NCBI RefSeq assembly: GCF_003050835.1
Contig: NZ_QAOJ01000008.1
Span: 62,001-126,000 of the forward strand
Source: Pseudomonas sp. GV071
GTDB lineage: Bacteria; Pseudomonadota; Gammaproteobacteria; Pseudomonadales; Pseudomonadaceae
Direction of reading: 5' to 3'
DNA: 64,000 bases
Shown here: positions 26,247 to 33,666 of the stretch, one piece after another
How the letters are laid out: each line of letters opens with the position of its first letter
Position numbering within the stretch: position 1 is the first letter of the stretch
The notes under the pieces: generated by a model
What the model saw: the letters and a program-made list of their open reading frames with translations, nothing else
Databases searched by the model: none
Told to the model about the DNA's origin: nothing
Position numbers and translations under genes: made by a program

Positions 26247-26388
26247 GCTAGAGGTGGACGCTGCGTGGAATAGCCCGAACAAAATAATTTCTGGAGATAG
26301 ATGGACGTCTGTAACTCCCTCCGGTGTAAAAGTCACAGGATTTTTAGTACCCCGAGCTACCGTGTACCCCATATTTCAAGAGCCTTAG
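26245..26388 (+). pseudogene. toxin C-terminal tail, module 11
   Basis: About 47 codons: DAAWNSPNKIISGDRWTSV, TPSGVKVTGFLVPRATV and YPIFQEP, stop 12 bases before the next start. Open from the palindrome onwards. Confidence 0.65.
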
Positions 26389-26399
26389 AGACTAAAGCG

Positions 26400-26807
26400 A
26401 TGTATTTAAAATTTTATTATGTGAGCCCTGGGTTAAATGATAGGGGAGAACGAGTGCTGTTTTGGCAAGGTTCTTTCGAAGGTGATAAGGGCCAGAAAGA
26501 GCGTTATGAGCGGTATATTTGCAATACGTTACCCGCTGTTGCTCAGACAGATAGAGAGTGTGCACAGCTATTAAGCTATTTGGAAATGGCCGAGAGAGGG
26601 GAAGGGGAGTACGAAACAGGTGGCAACGACGTCACGTTGACCATTACAAAAACGGGCGTTCAAGTAGATATAGAAGCTAACGAGGATTGGATAGCTCAGA
26701 AAGAGGGTTTTTTCTCCCTGGCCGACTGGTGGGCAGCAGTTACCGGATGGCAAAAATTCATAAAAATGGATTGCGATTTAAAAACATCTGTAGATGTAGA
26801 GTTGTGA
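26400..26807 (+). CDS. orphan immunity-like protein
   Basis: A 135-aa acidic soluble protein starting MYLKFYYVSPG. ATG 26400 is chosen because the longer open frame upstream is toxin-tail DNA read out of frame. The ribosome site is weak. The C-terminus ends in a Trp-rich segment (LADWWAAVTGWQKF). The family is not recognised. Confidence 0.65.
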   Translation: MYLKFYYVSPGLNDRGERVLFWQGSFEGDKGQKERYERYICNTLPAVAQTDRECAQLLSYLEMAERGEGEYETGGNDVTLTITKTGVQVDIEANEDWIAQKEGFFSLADWWAAVTGWQKFIKMDCDLKTSVDVEL

Positions 26808-26815
26808 TCAGAACC

Positions 26816-26841
26816 GAATAGGGGACAGGCCACGTTTATCG
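26816..26841. repeat. left RAYT-A flanking repeat
   Basis: gaataggggacaggccacg and a few further bases. The inverse lies at 27580-27604, after the transposase. Confidence 0.8.
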
Positions 26842-26875
26842 ATTATGAATATAAAGATAGGAAAAGGATTTCCCT

Positions 26876-27567
26876 ATGCCACGTCGTGCCAGGTTGCTTA
26901 TTCCGGGTGTACCGCTTCATGTGATCCAGCGCGGGAATAATCGCGGGGCATGCTTTTTCTCTGACGACGACTATGTGTTTTATCTAAAACAACTTTTCGA
27001 ACAAGCCCGTCAGCACGGTTGCGCTGTACATTCATATTGCTTGATGACCAATCATGTCCACCTGCTTCTGACACCCTCTACAGAGCACAGTGTAAGTCGA
27101 ATGATGAAGGGTTTAGGTCAGCGCTACGTTCAGTATGTAAAAAGAACCTATCGCCGCACGGGCACGCTATGGGAAGGGCGATTTAGGTCCTGTCTGTTGC
27201 AGGAAGAAAATTATGTGCTGGCCTGTTATCGATATATAGAGCTAAACCCGGTAAGAGCCCGGATTGTCGAGCACCCAGCGGAATACCAATGGTCGAGTTA
27301 CCGGATCAATGCACAGTCGGAGCCTTCAGTGTTGGTTAATCCCCATTCGATCTACACGGCGTTAGCCACGGAAGGAGTATCTAGTGCAAAAAAAACTATA
27401 GAGAACTATTTGCGCTTAAATTAGATCCAAAACTGGTGGAGCAAATTAGATGCTCAACTAACGGGAATTACGCGTTGGGAAGCACTCGATTCTCTCAAGA
27501 AGTAGAGGAGGCTTTGGGGCGTAGGGCGAGCCGAGGTAACCCTGTTAGGCCGAAAATAGACAAGTAG
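26876..27567 (+). CDS. RAYT transposase, lineage A, with a -1 frameshift at an A8 run
   Basis: HUH/Y1 transposase of the RAYT group: VIQRGNNRGACFF, MTNHVHLLL (HUH), GTLWEGRFRSC, the tyrosine helix CYRYIELNPVRAR. The zero frame stops at 27422-27424, but the -1 frame continues with LFALKLDPKLVEQI, NGNYALGSTRFSQEVEEAL and RPKIDK to a stop at 27565-27567, which is the normal RAYT C-terminus. The switch lies at gcaaaaaaaact (eight A, about 27387-27395), an A AAA AAA slippery site in the zero frame. Either programmed slippage makes the full protein or the copy is broken. Flanking inverted repeats are intact. It shares over 95 per cent of visible bases with the truncated copy at 19692. Confidence 0.8.
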
Positions 27568-27579
27568 AAAATGTGTTAG

Positions 27580-27604
27580 AAAACGTGGTCTGTCCCCTGT
27601 TTCG
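27580..27604. repeat. right RAYT-A flanking repeat
   Basis: aaaacgtggtctgtcccctg, inverse of the upstream motif at 26816. It marks the downstream edge of the transposase unit. Confidence 0.8.
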
Positions 27605-27763
27605 CGTACGGGGCCGTTGAGTGCGAGAGACTTACAAGTCCTTGGCTTAAAAGATTTGTCGAGTAAGCTAAGCGGTCAAGCAGGACGTGAAGTTAATTTC
27701 ATGATTTATGACTCTGCGGCAACAGCCGCAAGTCGTGCCCCAAGTGTGATGTTGCCAAAATGA
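27605..27763 (+). pseudogene. toxin C-terminal tail, module 12
   Basis: About 52 codons: GPLSARDLQVLGLKDLSSK, LSGQAGREVNFMIYDSAA and TAASRAPSVMLPK; the stop overlaps the next start (ATGA). It begins at the RAYT-A right repeat instead of the 63-bp element. Confidence 0.7.
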
Positions 27764-28083
27764 CTATGTCGTATGATCTATATGGTGCGAAAAGATTAAG
27801 TCTCCTGTCGGCGAAAGATGATGTGGAAAAAGCGCTAGGGAAAGTTTTCGAAGAAAGAGATAGTTCTTATCAAGGCGGTGTTTACTACATGTGGGGCGTA
27901 AGCGATTCCGAGAATTTTATTTTAAAGTTAAATGTTGATCCGTTTGACGGCGATCCAGCAGAGCAAAAATACCCGGAGCATAAGATTTTGCTCTATATAA
28001 ATGCTACAGAGTGCTCTTCTGATATAGAAAAGGCAATGAGGAAAAATTCTAACTTTGAATTGCTTAGGCGTGAATTTTTTTAA
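27760..28083 (+). CDS. orphan immunity-like protein
   Basis: A 107-aa soluble protein (SYDLYGAKRLSLLSAKDDVE, GGVYYMWGVSDSENFILKL) with ATGA overlap with the upstream toxin tail. The family is not recognised. Small acidic alpha/beta proteins of this size and position are typical immunity proteins. Confidence 0.68.
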   Translation: MTMSYDLYGAKRLSLLSAKDDVEKALGKVFEERDSSYQGGVYYMWGVSDSENFILKLNVDPFDGDPAEQKYPEHKILLYINATECSSDIEKAMRKNSNFELLRREFF

Positions 28084-28095
28084 AGATATCTGGAG

Positions 28096-28199
28096 CGGAT
28101 TGGGCAGATTTATTAAGTTGCTCTAGTTTAGAAGTAAAAAGGGGGCAGGTTTATTAAATTGCTCTAATTTAGAGTTGGATAATAAATCTGTCCCCTTTT
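28096..28199 (+). repeat. island palindrome: left half plus full copy
   Basis: A left half (gggcagatttattaagttgc) ends after ctctagtttaga. A full copy follows at about 28137-28199 with ggggcagg in the left arm. Confidence 0.85.
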
Positions 28200-28202
28200 T
28201 CT

Positions 28203-28247
28203 CCTTTTTCTATTTTAATGAGAGGTAATAGAGTGTGCATCTTATAA
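28203..28247 (+). pseudogene. possible toxin tail, module 13
   Basis: Two short frames end near the next start: FFYFNER with stop at 28226-28228, or ILMRGNRVCIL with stop at 28245-28247. Either could be the remnant; both are too short to judge. Confidence 0.3.
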
Positions 28248-28690
28248 CTGAGGCGGGAGGATTAGCATTTAACCCTGCGAAAATGCTTCCAAAAGAAGGG
28301 GTTTTCGATTTTTTAATTCGGTGCGAATTTGACGAGATGTTTTCCAGGTTTCTAGATGAGGAGTTTAAGTGCAGATTTCACAGAGAGGACTTTAGAAGGC
28401 TCGCCGTTTATCTTAGGGCTCATATCGCACAGCTGTTATCTGGGATGGGGGGTGAAACTTCTCCGTATCTGCCGCTAGAGGGCGATATTCAGATAACCTG
28501 TCTAGATGGCGAGGCAGAGAGTCAATTGGAGGGCTATTTATCCATCGTGATTATGTTTAATTGCGGGAAAAAAGACGAGAGTTCGTCAAGTGCTTATTTT
28601 GGTTTTGAAAGCGTAGTTGATTTTTTGTCGGTTCAAAATTTTTGTAAGCAGTTAGATGAATTTACAGCGAAAAGAGGACAGATTTATTAA
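28235..28690 (+). CDS. orphan immunity-like protein ending in palindrome sequence
   Basis: A 151-aa protein from GTG 28235, with GAGAGG upstream. It is acidic and soluble, and the family is not recognised. The last seven codons (AKRGQIY and stop) are encoded by the left arm of the following palindrome, so the natural C-terminus was replaced when the element arrived. The gene may still work if the lost end was short. Confidence 0.62.
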   Translation: MHLITEAGGLAFNPAKMLPKEGVFDFLIRCEFDEMFSRFLDEEFKCRFHREDFRRLAVYLRAHIAQLLSGMGGETSPYLPLEGDIQITCLDGEAESQLEGYLSIVIMFNCGKKDESSSSAYFGFESVVDFLSVQNFCKQLDEFTAKRGQIY

Positions 28691-28732
28691 GTTGCTCTAA
28701 TTTGGAGTTGAATAATAAGTCTGTCCCCTTTT
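28670..28732 (+). repeat. 63-bp island palindrome, last copy
   Basis: Near-consensus, with single changes aaaagagg, tttggag and aagtctg. It is the right-hand border of the island; core sequence starts soon after. Confidence 0.88.
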
Positions 28733-28848
28733 TTCTTTATTAACTGCAGTTCTAACAATTGGCTCTCTGCGGCAAGAACGCTCTGGTGCACGCGACCCTA
28801 CCTACAGCGATAATGCCGCCATTCATGCACCTCCCAAGGCCGCCACCC

Positions 28849-29364
28849 ATGCCCCGTTTTTGTACCGCCCTCGGCGTTCTCTCCCTGAGTCTTGTGCTAA
28901 CTGCCTGCTCCACCTTCACCTACAACAACTACCAAACCGATATCGCCGCCGTGCAACCTATCGACCTGGCCCAAAACGCCCCTGCCACGTCGGTTATCTA
29001 CTTCAGCACGTCGTCCACGCGGGAAGCCGGCCTTTCCACCCACCGCCTGTTGCTCGCCACCCATCTGGATGGTCGCCTGCTGGCCGGAGCTGCTACGGCC
29101 ACTCCAGTACGCGGGTTTCAGGCGTTGGAAGTGCCAGCGGGCACGCATTCGCTGCAATGGTGCTGGCTGTCGAAGAACGCCATGGGCCCAGGCGGCGAGC
29201 GCTGTGGGTTCAAGGCTGAGAACGTCGAGTTCAAGGCTGGGCAGCGCTACCGGGTGAGTTGGAGCAATGCCAAGGCGTTCGAGGGGCAGGTGACGTTTGT
29301 GCGGATCAATTCGCTGATTGAGAATCTGGATAGCGGTGAGGTGGTTTTTCGCCAGGAGCAGTAG
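28849..29364 (+). CDS. outer-membrane or periplasmic lipoprotein
   Basis: A 171-aa lipoprotein with signal peptide and lipobox LVLTAC (lipidated Cys near residue 19). The start ATG 28849 gives a normal signal length; earlier in-frame Met codons would make it too long. The mature part is beta-rich (GFQALEVPAGTHSLQWCW, VTFVRINSLIENLDSGE), suggesting a small beta-sandwich. No family recognised. It is the first core gene after the island, and GC-rich codon use resumes here. Confidence 0.82.
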   Translation: MPRFCTALGVLSLSLVLTACSTFTYNNYQTDIAAVQPIDLAQNAPATSVIYFSTSSTREAGLSTHRLLLATHLDGRLLAGAATATPVRGFQALEVPAGTHSLQWCWLSKNAMGPGGERCGFKAENVEFKAGQRYRVSWSNAKAFEGQVTFVRINSLIENLDSGEVVFRQEQ

Positions 29365-29385
29365 CGGCTGTTGCTGCTGACGGGG

Positions 29386-30039
29386 TCAGCGCTTGATCAC
29401 CGTCAACGCAATCAACCGCGACACCACCAACGCCAGGTACATGACCCCGACGAACTCTTCGATCATCACCAGCGAGCGCGCCATTGGCGTCAGCGGAATG
29501 ATGTCGCCCAGGCCCACACCGGACAGGGTGGTGAAGCTGAGGAACAGCAGTTCCATCCAGGTGCGTGCGGCGTCGGGGTTGAGCAGAGCGCCGAAGCTGC
29601 CGGGCAGCAGCAGTTGGCAGAAGGTGTAGAGGTGGGCGAAGGCCCAGGCCAGCAGGGTGAAGGTGGCGCCGACGGCGTAGATCTCATCGGCGGTGGCGCG
29701 CTGGTCGGCGTTCATGTAGGCGATCAGGCTGCCGGCGGCGTAGAAGTAGAACAGCCCTTCGAGCAGGGAAATCACTACCTCCAGGCTGAGCGTCGGCATC
29801 AGTTGGTCGAGCACGGAAAGGCCCAGCAGCAGCGCGGCCAAGAGCACGGCAATCCAGGTGTGGGTCGAGCTGCGATTGACCACGTGCAGGGCCATGCCCA
29901 ATACCACCAAACCAAAGGCGCCGAACCCGGCGCGGCCCAGGGCGGTGTCTTCCATCCAGGGGTAGAGCAACACGCCGAGCAGTTGCACGAGCAGCAGGCC
30001 GGCGGAGGGGTGACGGTAGAGGAAGGAGCGGGTGGACAT
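29386..30039 (-). CDS. ion channel family protein (potassium-channel-like)
   Basis: A 217-aa inner-membrane protein with about six hydrophobic segments and, near the C-terminus, a pore loop FTTLSGVGLGDIIPLTPMAR. GVGLGD stands where potassium channels have the selectivity filter TVGYGD. The final helix carries EEFVGVMYLALVVSRLI. This matches the two-helix ion-channel pore family (PF07885 type), here with an extra N-terminal membrane region. Ion selectivity is uncertain because the Tyr of the filter is replaced by Leu. Confidence 0.85.
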   Translation of the reverse strand: MSTRSFLYRHPSAGLLLVQLLGVLLYPWMEDTALGRAGFGAFGLVVLGMALHVVNRSSTHTWIAVLLAALLLGLSVLDQLMPTLSLEVVISLLEGLFYFYAAGSLIAYMNADQRATADEIYAVGATFTLLAWAFAHLYTFCQLLLPGSFGALLNPDAARTWMELLFLSFTTLSGVGLGDIIPLTPMARSLVMIEEFVGVMYLALVVSRLIALTVIKR

Positions 30040-30155
30040 GGCTGGCCCTGACAGTGGTGAGGCGGTTTAGAAGCAGACACTCAGGCGTGGGGAAACGCTC
30101 AGGCAAAACGCTCTGCCGGCGGGGGAGTGCCGGCCAAACGATGGATCAGCACAGC

Positions 30156-30815
30156 CTACAGGGGCGGCAGTTGCAGCGCGCCATTTTGCTCGCGGATCGG
30201 CGTGCCGGTGGCGTCGGCCTGGCAGCCGTTGGCGTCGCAGCGGTAGTGCCGCAGTTGCAGTGCCGGCTCCGCGCTGGCCGGCTTCTGGCTGACGATGGGC
30301 AGGCGCACCTGGCCGGGTTCGCTGCCCACCTGCAGGCTGTCGCAGCCGCTCCAGTAGCCCAGCAAGCGGTAGGCGTTCGGCCCAGGCTGGGCGCCGTCGA
30401 AGGGTACCAGCACCAGGCTGCCCCAGCGTTGAAAGGCGCCGCTTTTGCCGAGCCCGCTGTGGGTGAACTCCAGGCAGATGCCCCAGTTTTTTCCGGCGCT
30501 GCTGACGCGGTAGGCGCTCAGGGGTGACCAATCGAGCTCGGGCAGATCCTTGCCCTGCTCCTGCCAGTGCAGGGGCTTGCCATCGACACGTTGCAGTTGA
30601 CCTTGGTCGAGCTGGATGCGCAGCTCGGCGATATCGATTACGCAGCCCATCGGCCCGCAGCCACGGTCGAGGGGGATGTCTTGCAGGTCTACGGCTTGCG
30701 CGTTGCCACGCAAGGCGTCGCGCAGCTCCGTGGCGTTGCTGACGCTGGCCGCGTGGGCGTTGCCGAACAGCAGGCTCAGAACAGGAAGTAGCAGGGGGCG
30801 CAGGATCTGGCGCAA
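30156..30815 (-). CDS. secreted protein of unknown function
   Basis: A 219-aa protein with an N-terminal signal peptide ending NAHAA and four or more Cys that could form disulphides (DRGCGPMGCVIDI, YWSGCDSL, RCDANGCQAD). The start is TTG 30815 with AAGGA 8 bases upstream. No family recognised; position and Cys pattern point to the periplasm. It is read in the same direction as the ion channel gene 116 bases downstream. Confidence 0.75.
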   Translation of the reverse strand: MRQILRPLLLPVLSLLFGNAHAASVSNATELRDALRGNAQAVDLQDIPLDRGCGPMGCVIDIAELRIQLDQGQLQRVDGKPLHWQEQGKDLPELDWSPLSAYRVSSAGKNWGICLEFTHSGLGKSGAFQRWGSLVLVPFDGAQPGPNAYRLLGYWSGCDSLQVGSEPGQVRLPIVSQKPASAEPALQLRHYRCDANGCQADATGTPIREQNGALQLPPL

Positions 30816-30845
30816 AACGGACGTCCTTGTGGGCAGGTTTCAAGA

Positions 30846-30888
30846 GCAAAACACCCGGCTATTTTGCGAAATTAGCCGGGTGTTTTGC
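30846..30888 (-). terminator. Rho-independent terminator of the porin gene
   Basis: GCAAAACACCCGGCTA and its exact complement TAGCCGGGTGTTTTGC around an 11-base loop. It lies 10 bases beyond the porin stop. Confidence 0.85.
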
Positions 30889-30898
30889 CAGCCCCCAT

Positions 30899-32218
30899 TC
30901 AGTGGCCGCCGAGTACATCCAGGGGATATTCGGCCACCACATACAGACGGTCGATATCGCGTCCGGCCTGGGCGTCGTTGCTGCGGTGGGTGACGTACGA
31001 CAGGCTCAACGCCAGGTCTTTGGCAGCGCCCGATTGCACCCGGTATTTGCCTTCGATATCACGCTCCCAGTGTTTGCCGCCATCGCCCTGGTTGGGCACG
31101 TAGCTGCCCAGTTCGGCATCGTAGGGGTTGTAGGCGCCACCTTTGGGCGCGTGGCTGCCGTCGATATCGCTGCCGCGCACGTAGCGGGTCATAAAGGTCA
31201 GGCCGGGGAGCAAGGCCTGGCTCAGGTCGAGGTCGTAGCGCAGTTGCCAGGACTGTTCATTGGCGCCGTTGAAGTCGGCGTACTTGATCGAGTTGGCCAG
31301 GTAAACAGAGTCGCCGCCGACAAAGTCGAACGGCGTGTCGCCGCTGATTTTCTGGTAACCGAGGCTGAAGGCCTGACTGCCGATGCTGAGTTTGCCCAGC
31401 AGGCTGACAGCGGTGGTGTTGATGGCGCCGGCGCGTTCGGCGCCTGAGCCGAGGGTGCGGTACAGGTTGGCGTCCCAGTTCAGCCGGCTGCTGTCGCTCA
31501 GGGTTTGTTGCAGGTGCAGGTTGCCGTAGTACTGGCGCCAGGTGTCGCTGAGCTCGCCCACGTACAGGGCGCCGCCCCAGGTGTGGTTGGCTGCGCTTTG
31601 GATGCCGAGCAGGCTGATGCTTTGGTTGCGGGTGGAGGCGCCATAGCCGTCGAAGTCGCTGCGCGACGAGCTTTCGTCCTGGTTTTTGAAGGCGCTGAAG
31701 TGTCCGGCGGTCCAGCTCAGGTCGCTGCCGGCCAGGCCCTGCAGCAGGGCGCCGGTGGCGTATTCGGGTTGCAGGCGTTTGTCGGCGGTGTCGAACACCG
31801 GGGTTTCCACTTCCATTTCGCCGAGCTTCAGCTGGGTATCGCCTAGGCGCAGTTTGAGCGCGCCACCAGCGCTGGAATACTCACCCGCTGCCTTGCCGGA
31901 ATCGCCTACCGGCAGCAACCCGGTGCCGGCGCGGCCTCCGCCGCTGTCCAGGCGCAGGCCGACAAAGCCGTGAGCATCGACGCCCACGCCGAGCAGGCCA
32001 GGTGTGTACCCCGACTGGAAACGCCCGATAAAACCCTGTGCCCATTCGCGGTTGTAGCTGTCGCCGTTATGGCCGGTGCGGGTGTCGTTGTTGAGGAAGA
32101 AGTTGCGGCTGAGCACATTCAGCGTGGCATCGCTGAACAGCGCCGGGGTGTCGGCGTGCACCGCGGTCACCCAAGTGGACGCCAGCAAGGGCGCGCAAAA
32201 TAGCAAGGTAGGCCGCAT
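30899..32218 (-). CDS. OprD-family outer-membrane porin
   Basis: A 439-aa protein with a signal peptide (LLFCAPLLASTWVTAVHA) and an alternating barrel pattern ending in a C-terminal strand (YVVAEYPLDVLGGH). RNFFLNND, EWAQGFIGRFQSGYT and the loop pattern GLRLDSGGG match the OprD porins of Pseudomonas, which take up basic amino acids, small peptides or aromatic acids. ATG 32218 is chosen over the longer open frame because only it gives a proper signal peptide, with GGAG upstream. The specific substrate cannot be read. Confidence 0.92.
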   Translation of the reverse strand: MRPTLLFCAPLLASTWVTAVHADTPALFSDATLNVLSRNFFLNNDTRTGHNGDSYNREWAQGFIGRFQSGYTPGLLGVGVDAHGFVGLRLDSGGGRAGTGLLPVGDSGKAAGEYSSAGGALKLRLGDTQLKLGEMEVETPVFDTADKRLQPEYATGALLQGLAGSDLSWTAGHFSAFKNQDESSSRSDFDGYGASTRNQSISLLGIQSAANHTWGGALYVGELSDTWRQYYGNLHLQQTLSDSSRLNWDANLYRTLGSGAERAGAINTTAVSLLGKLSIGSQAFSLGYQKISGDTPFDFVGGDSVYLANSIKYADFNGANEQSWQLRYDLDLSQALLPGLTFMTRYVRGSDIDGSHAPKGGAYNPYDAELGSYVPNQGDGGKHWERDIEGKYRVQSGAAKDLALSLSYVTHRSNDAQAGRDIDRLYVVAEYPLDVLGGH

Positions 32219-32282
32219 GGGAAGGCTCCGCTGGGAAAGGCAGGAGTATCCCGGCGCACGCCATTTGGTGATTGAAGGTATG

Positions 32283-32311
32283 TGCTTTTGTAGGGGGGCT
32301 CTATGCGCACC
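32283..32311. repeat. single half of a 28-bp inverted-repeat family
   Basis: gcttttgtaggggggctcta and following tgcgcacca. Full facing copies occur at 51433-51510. Confidence 0.6.
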
Positions 32312-32332
32312 AGGAGGTGCCCCGACAAACAC

Positions 32333-32360
32333 AAAAAAACCGGCACACGGCCGGTTTTTT
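32333..32360 (-). terminator. Rho-independent terminator of folE
   Basis: AAAAAACCGG and CCGGTTTTTT around a 7-base loop, 15 bases beyond the folE stop. Confidence 0.75.
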
Positions 32361-32374
32361 CAATTTCGCAGCGA

Positions 32375-32920
32375 TCAATTGATCAAGCTGAGGAACTCAC
32401 TACGGGTGGCGGCGTTCTCGCGGAATTCGCCGAGCATCACCGAGGTCACCATCGAGGAGTTCTGCTTCTCCACACCGCGCATCATCATGCACATGTGCTG
32501 CGCTTCGATCACCACGGCTACGCCGAGGGCACCGGTCACCTGTTGTACGGCTTCGGCGATCTGGCGGCTGAGGTTCTCCTGAATTTGCAGGCGGCGGGCA
32601 AACATGTCGACGATACGCGCGACCTTCGACAGGCCCAGCACTTTGCCACTCGGAATGTAAGCCACGTGGGCTTTACCAATGAACGGCAGCAGGTGGTGTT
32701 CGCACAGCGAGTACAGCTCGATGTTCTTGACCAGCACCATTTCGCTGCTGTCGGAGCTGAACAGCGCGCCGTTGGTGACTTCTTCCAGGGTCTGTGCATA
32801 ACCGCGGCAAAGGTACTGCATGGCTTTGGCGGCACGTTTGGGCGTGTCGAGCAGGCCTTCGCGGGAAACGTCCTCACCCAGTTGGCTGAGGATCGCGGTG
32901 TAGTTCTGTTCCAGAGACAT
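32375..32920 (-). CDS. folE: GTP cyclohydrolase I
   Basis: A 181-aa enzyme converting GTP to 7,8-dihydroneopterin triphosphate, the first step of folate (tetrahydrofolate) synthesis. Key segments: DTPKRAAKAM, the zinc site in CEHHLLPF, GKVLGLSK(V)ARIVD, and CMMMRGVEKQNS. The length is usual for the family. ATG 32920 is the normal start; the longer open frame upstream has no homology. It acts in the cytoplasm as a homodecamer, by family knowledge. Confidence 0.96.
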   Translation of the reverse strand: MSLEQNYTAILSQLGEDVSREGLLDTPKRAAKAMQYLCRGYAQTLEEVTNGALFSSDSSEMVLVKNIELYSLCEHHLLPFIGKAHVAYIPSGKVLGLSKVARIVDMFARRLQIQENLSRQIAEAVQQVTGALGVAVVIEAQHMCMMMRGVEKQNSSMVTSVMLGEFRENAATRSEFLSLIN

Positions 32921-33048
32921 GGATCTACCTGTAAGGCATTGGTAATTAAGCAGAGACGCAGGGTAGGGCGCTGGGCTTAACCTTGCAAGCGCACAGCACG
33001 CCAGCAGCAGTCTGTTATGCAGCCATTTTCCGAAGGAACGGTGGGTTT

Positions 33049-33606
33049 TTACTCGTCGCGGCCATCCATCATGGTGCGTTTGAGCAGCACATAAATAGCG
33101 CCGGTACCGCCGTGTTTGGCCAAACACGAGGTGAACCCGAGCACGCCCTGGTGCTGACGCAGCCAGGTGTTCACATGGCTTTTGATCATCGGCCGCTTGC
33201 CGTCCATGCGCACCGCTTTGCCGTGGGTGACACGCACGCAGCGAATTTCCAGCTTGTTGGCTTCGGCAAGAAACTCCCAGAGGGTGTCGCGGGCTTTTTC
33301 CACGTTCATGCCGTGCAGGTCGAGGCTGCCTTCGAAGCTCACCTGACCCAGCTTGAGCTTGCGCATCTGGCCTTCTTGCACGCCATCGCGAGCCCAGTAC
33401 AGCGGGTCTTCGGCGCCGACGTCGATAACGAACTGATCAGACAGACCGTCGACCCGGGTGACGCCTTCAGAGATGGTCGCCGCCTGGCGCAGGACCTGCA
33501 CACGGGCGCGGTCGGCCTTGGGTTTGCCGGTCTCAGCGCGGTCGTGCTGGATGGGCTTGATGCCGCGAGTTTCGGCTTTGAATAGGGAAAAATCGTCGTC
33601 TTGCAT
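33049..33606 (-). CDS. Smr-domain protein
   Basis: A 185-aa protein with a C-terminal Smr domain (about residues 95-180): SLDLHGMNVEKARDTLWEF, VRVTHGKAVRMDGKRPMI and GGTGAIYVLLKR. The LDLHG and H-G motifs are the nuclease-associated signatures of small MutS-related proteins; relatives (SmrB) cut mRNA at collided ribosomes or bind branched DNA. The N-terminal 90 residues are charged and match the Smr proteins of gamma-proteobacteria. GGAG lies upstream. Confidence 0.9.
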   Translation of the reverse strand: MQDDDFSLFKAETRGIKPIQHDRAETGKPKADRARVQVLRQAATISEGVTRVDGLSDQFVIDVGAEDPLYWARDGVQEGQMRKLKLGQVSFEGSLDLHGMNVEKARDTLWEFLAEANKLEIRCVRVTHGKAVRMDGKRPMIKSHVNTWLRQHQGVLGFTSCLAKHGGTGAIYVLLKRTMMDGRDE

Positions 33607-33666
33607 GGGAGGTCTCCGCGAATAGGGCCTAGTTTACCCATTCAGCGGTGGCCGTTCACGGGTGGA

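Noticed and set aside
17935..28732. CRISPR array
   Set aside because: The repeated unit is 63 bp and palindromic, spacing is gene-sized and irregular, and there are no cas genes. The spacers are protein-coding.
17935..28732. Classical integron cassette array
   Set aside because: There is no integrase of the IntI type, no attI, and the palindromes lack the attC core sites. The likeness is structural only, so I report it as a hypothesis and not as an integron.
28735..28848. Extra gene between the last palindrome and the lipoprotein
   Set aside because: The longer open frame starting at 28759 would give the lipoprotein an abnormal 30-residue extension before its signal peptide and has no ribosome site.
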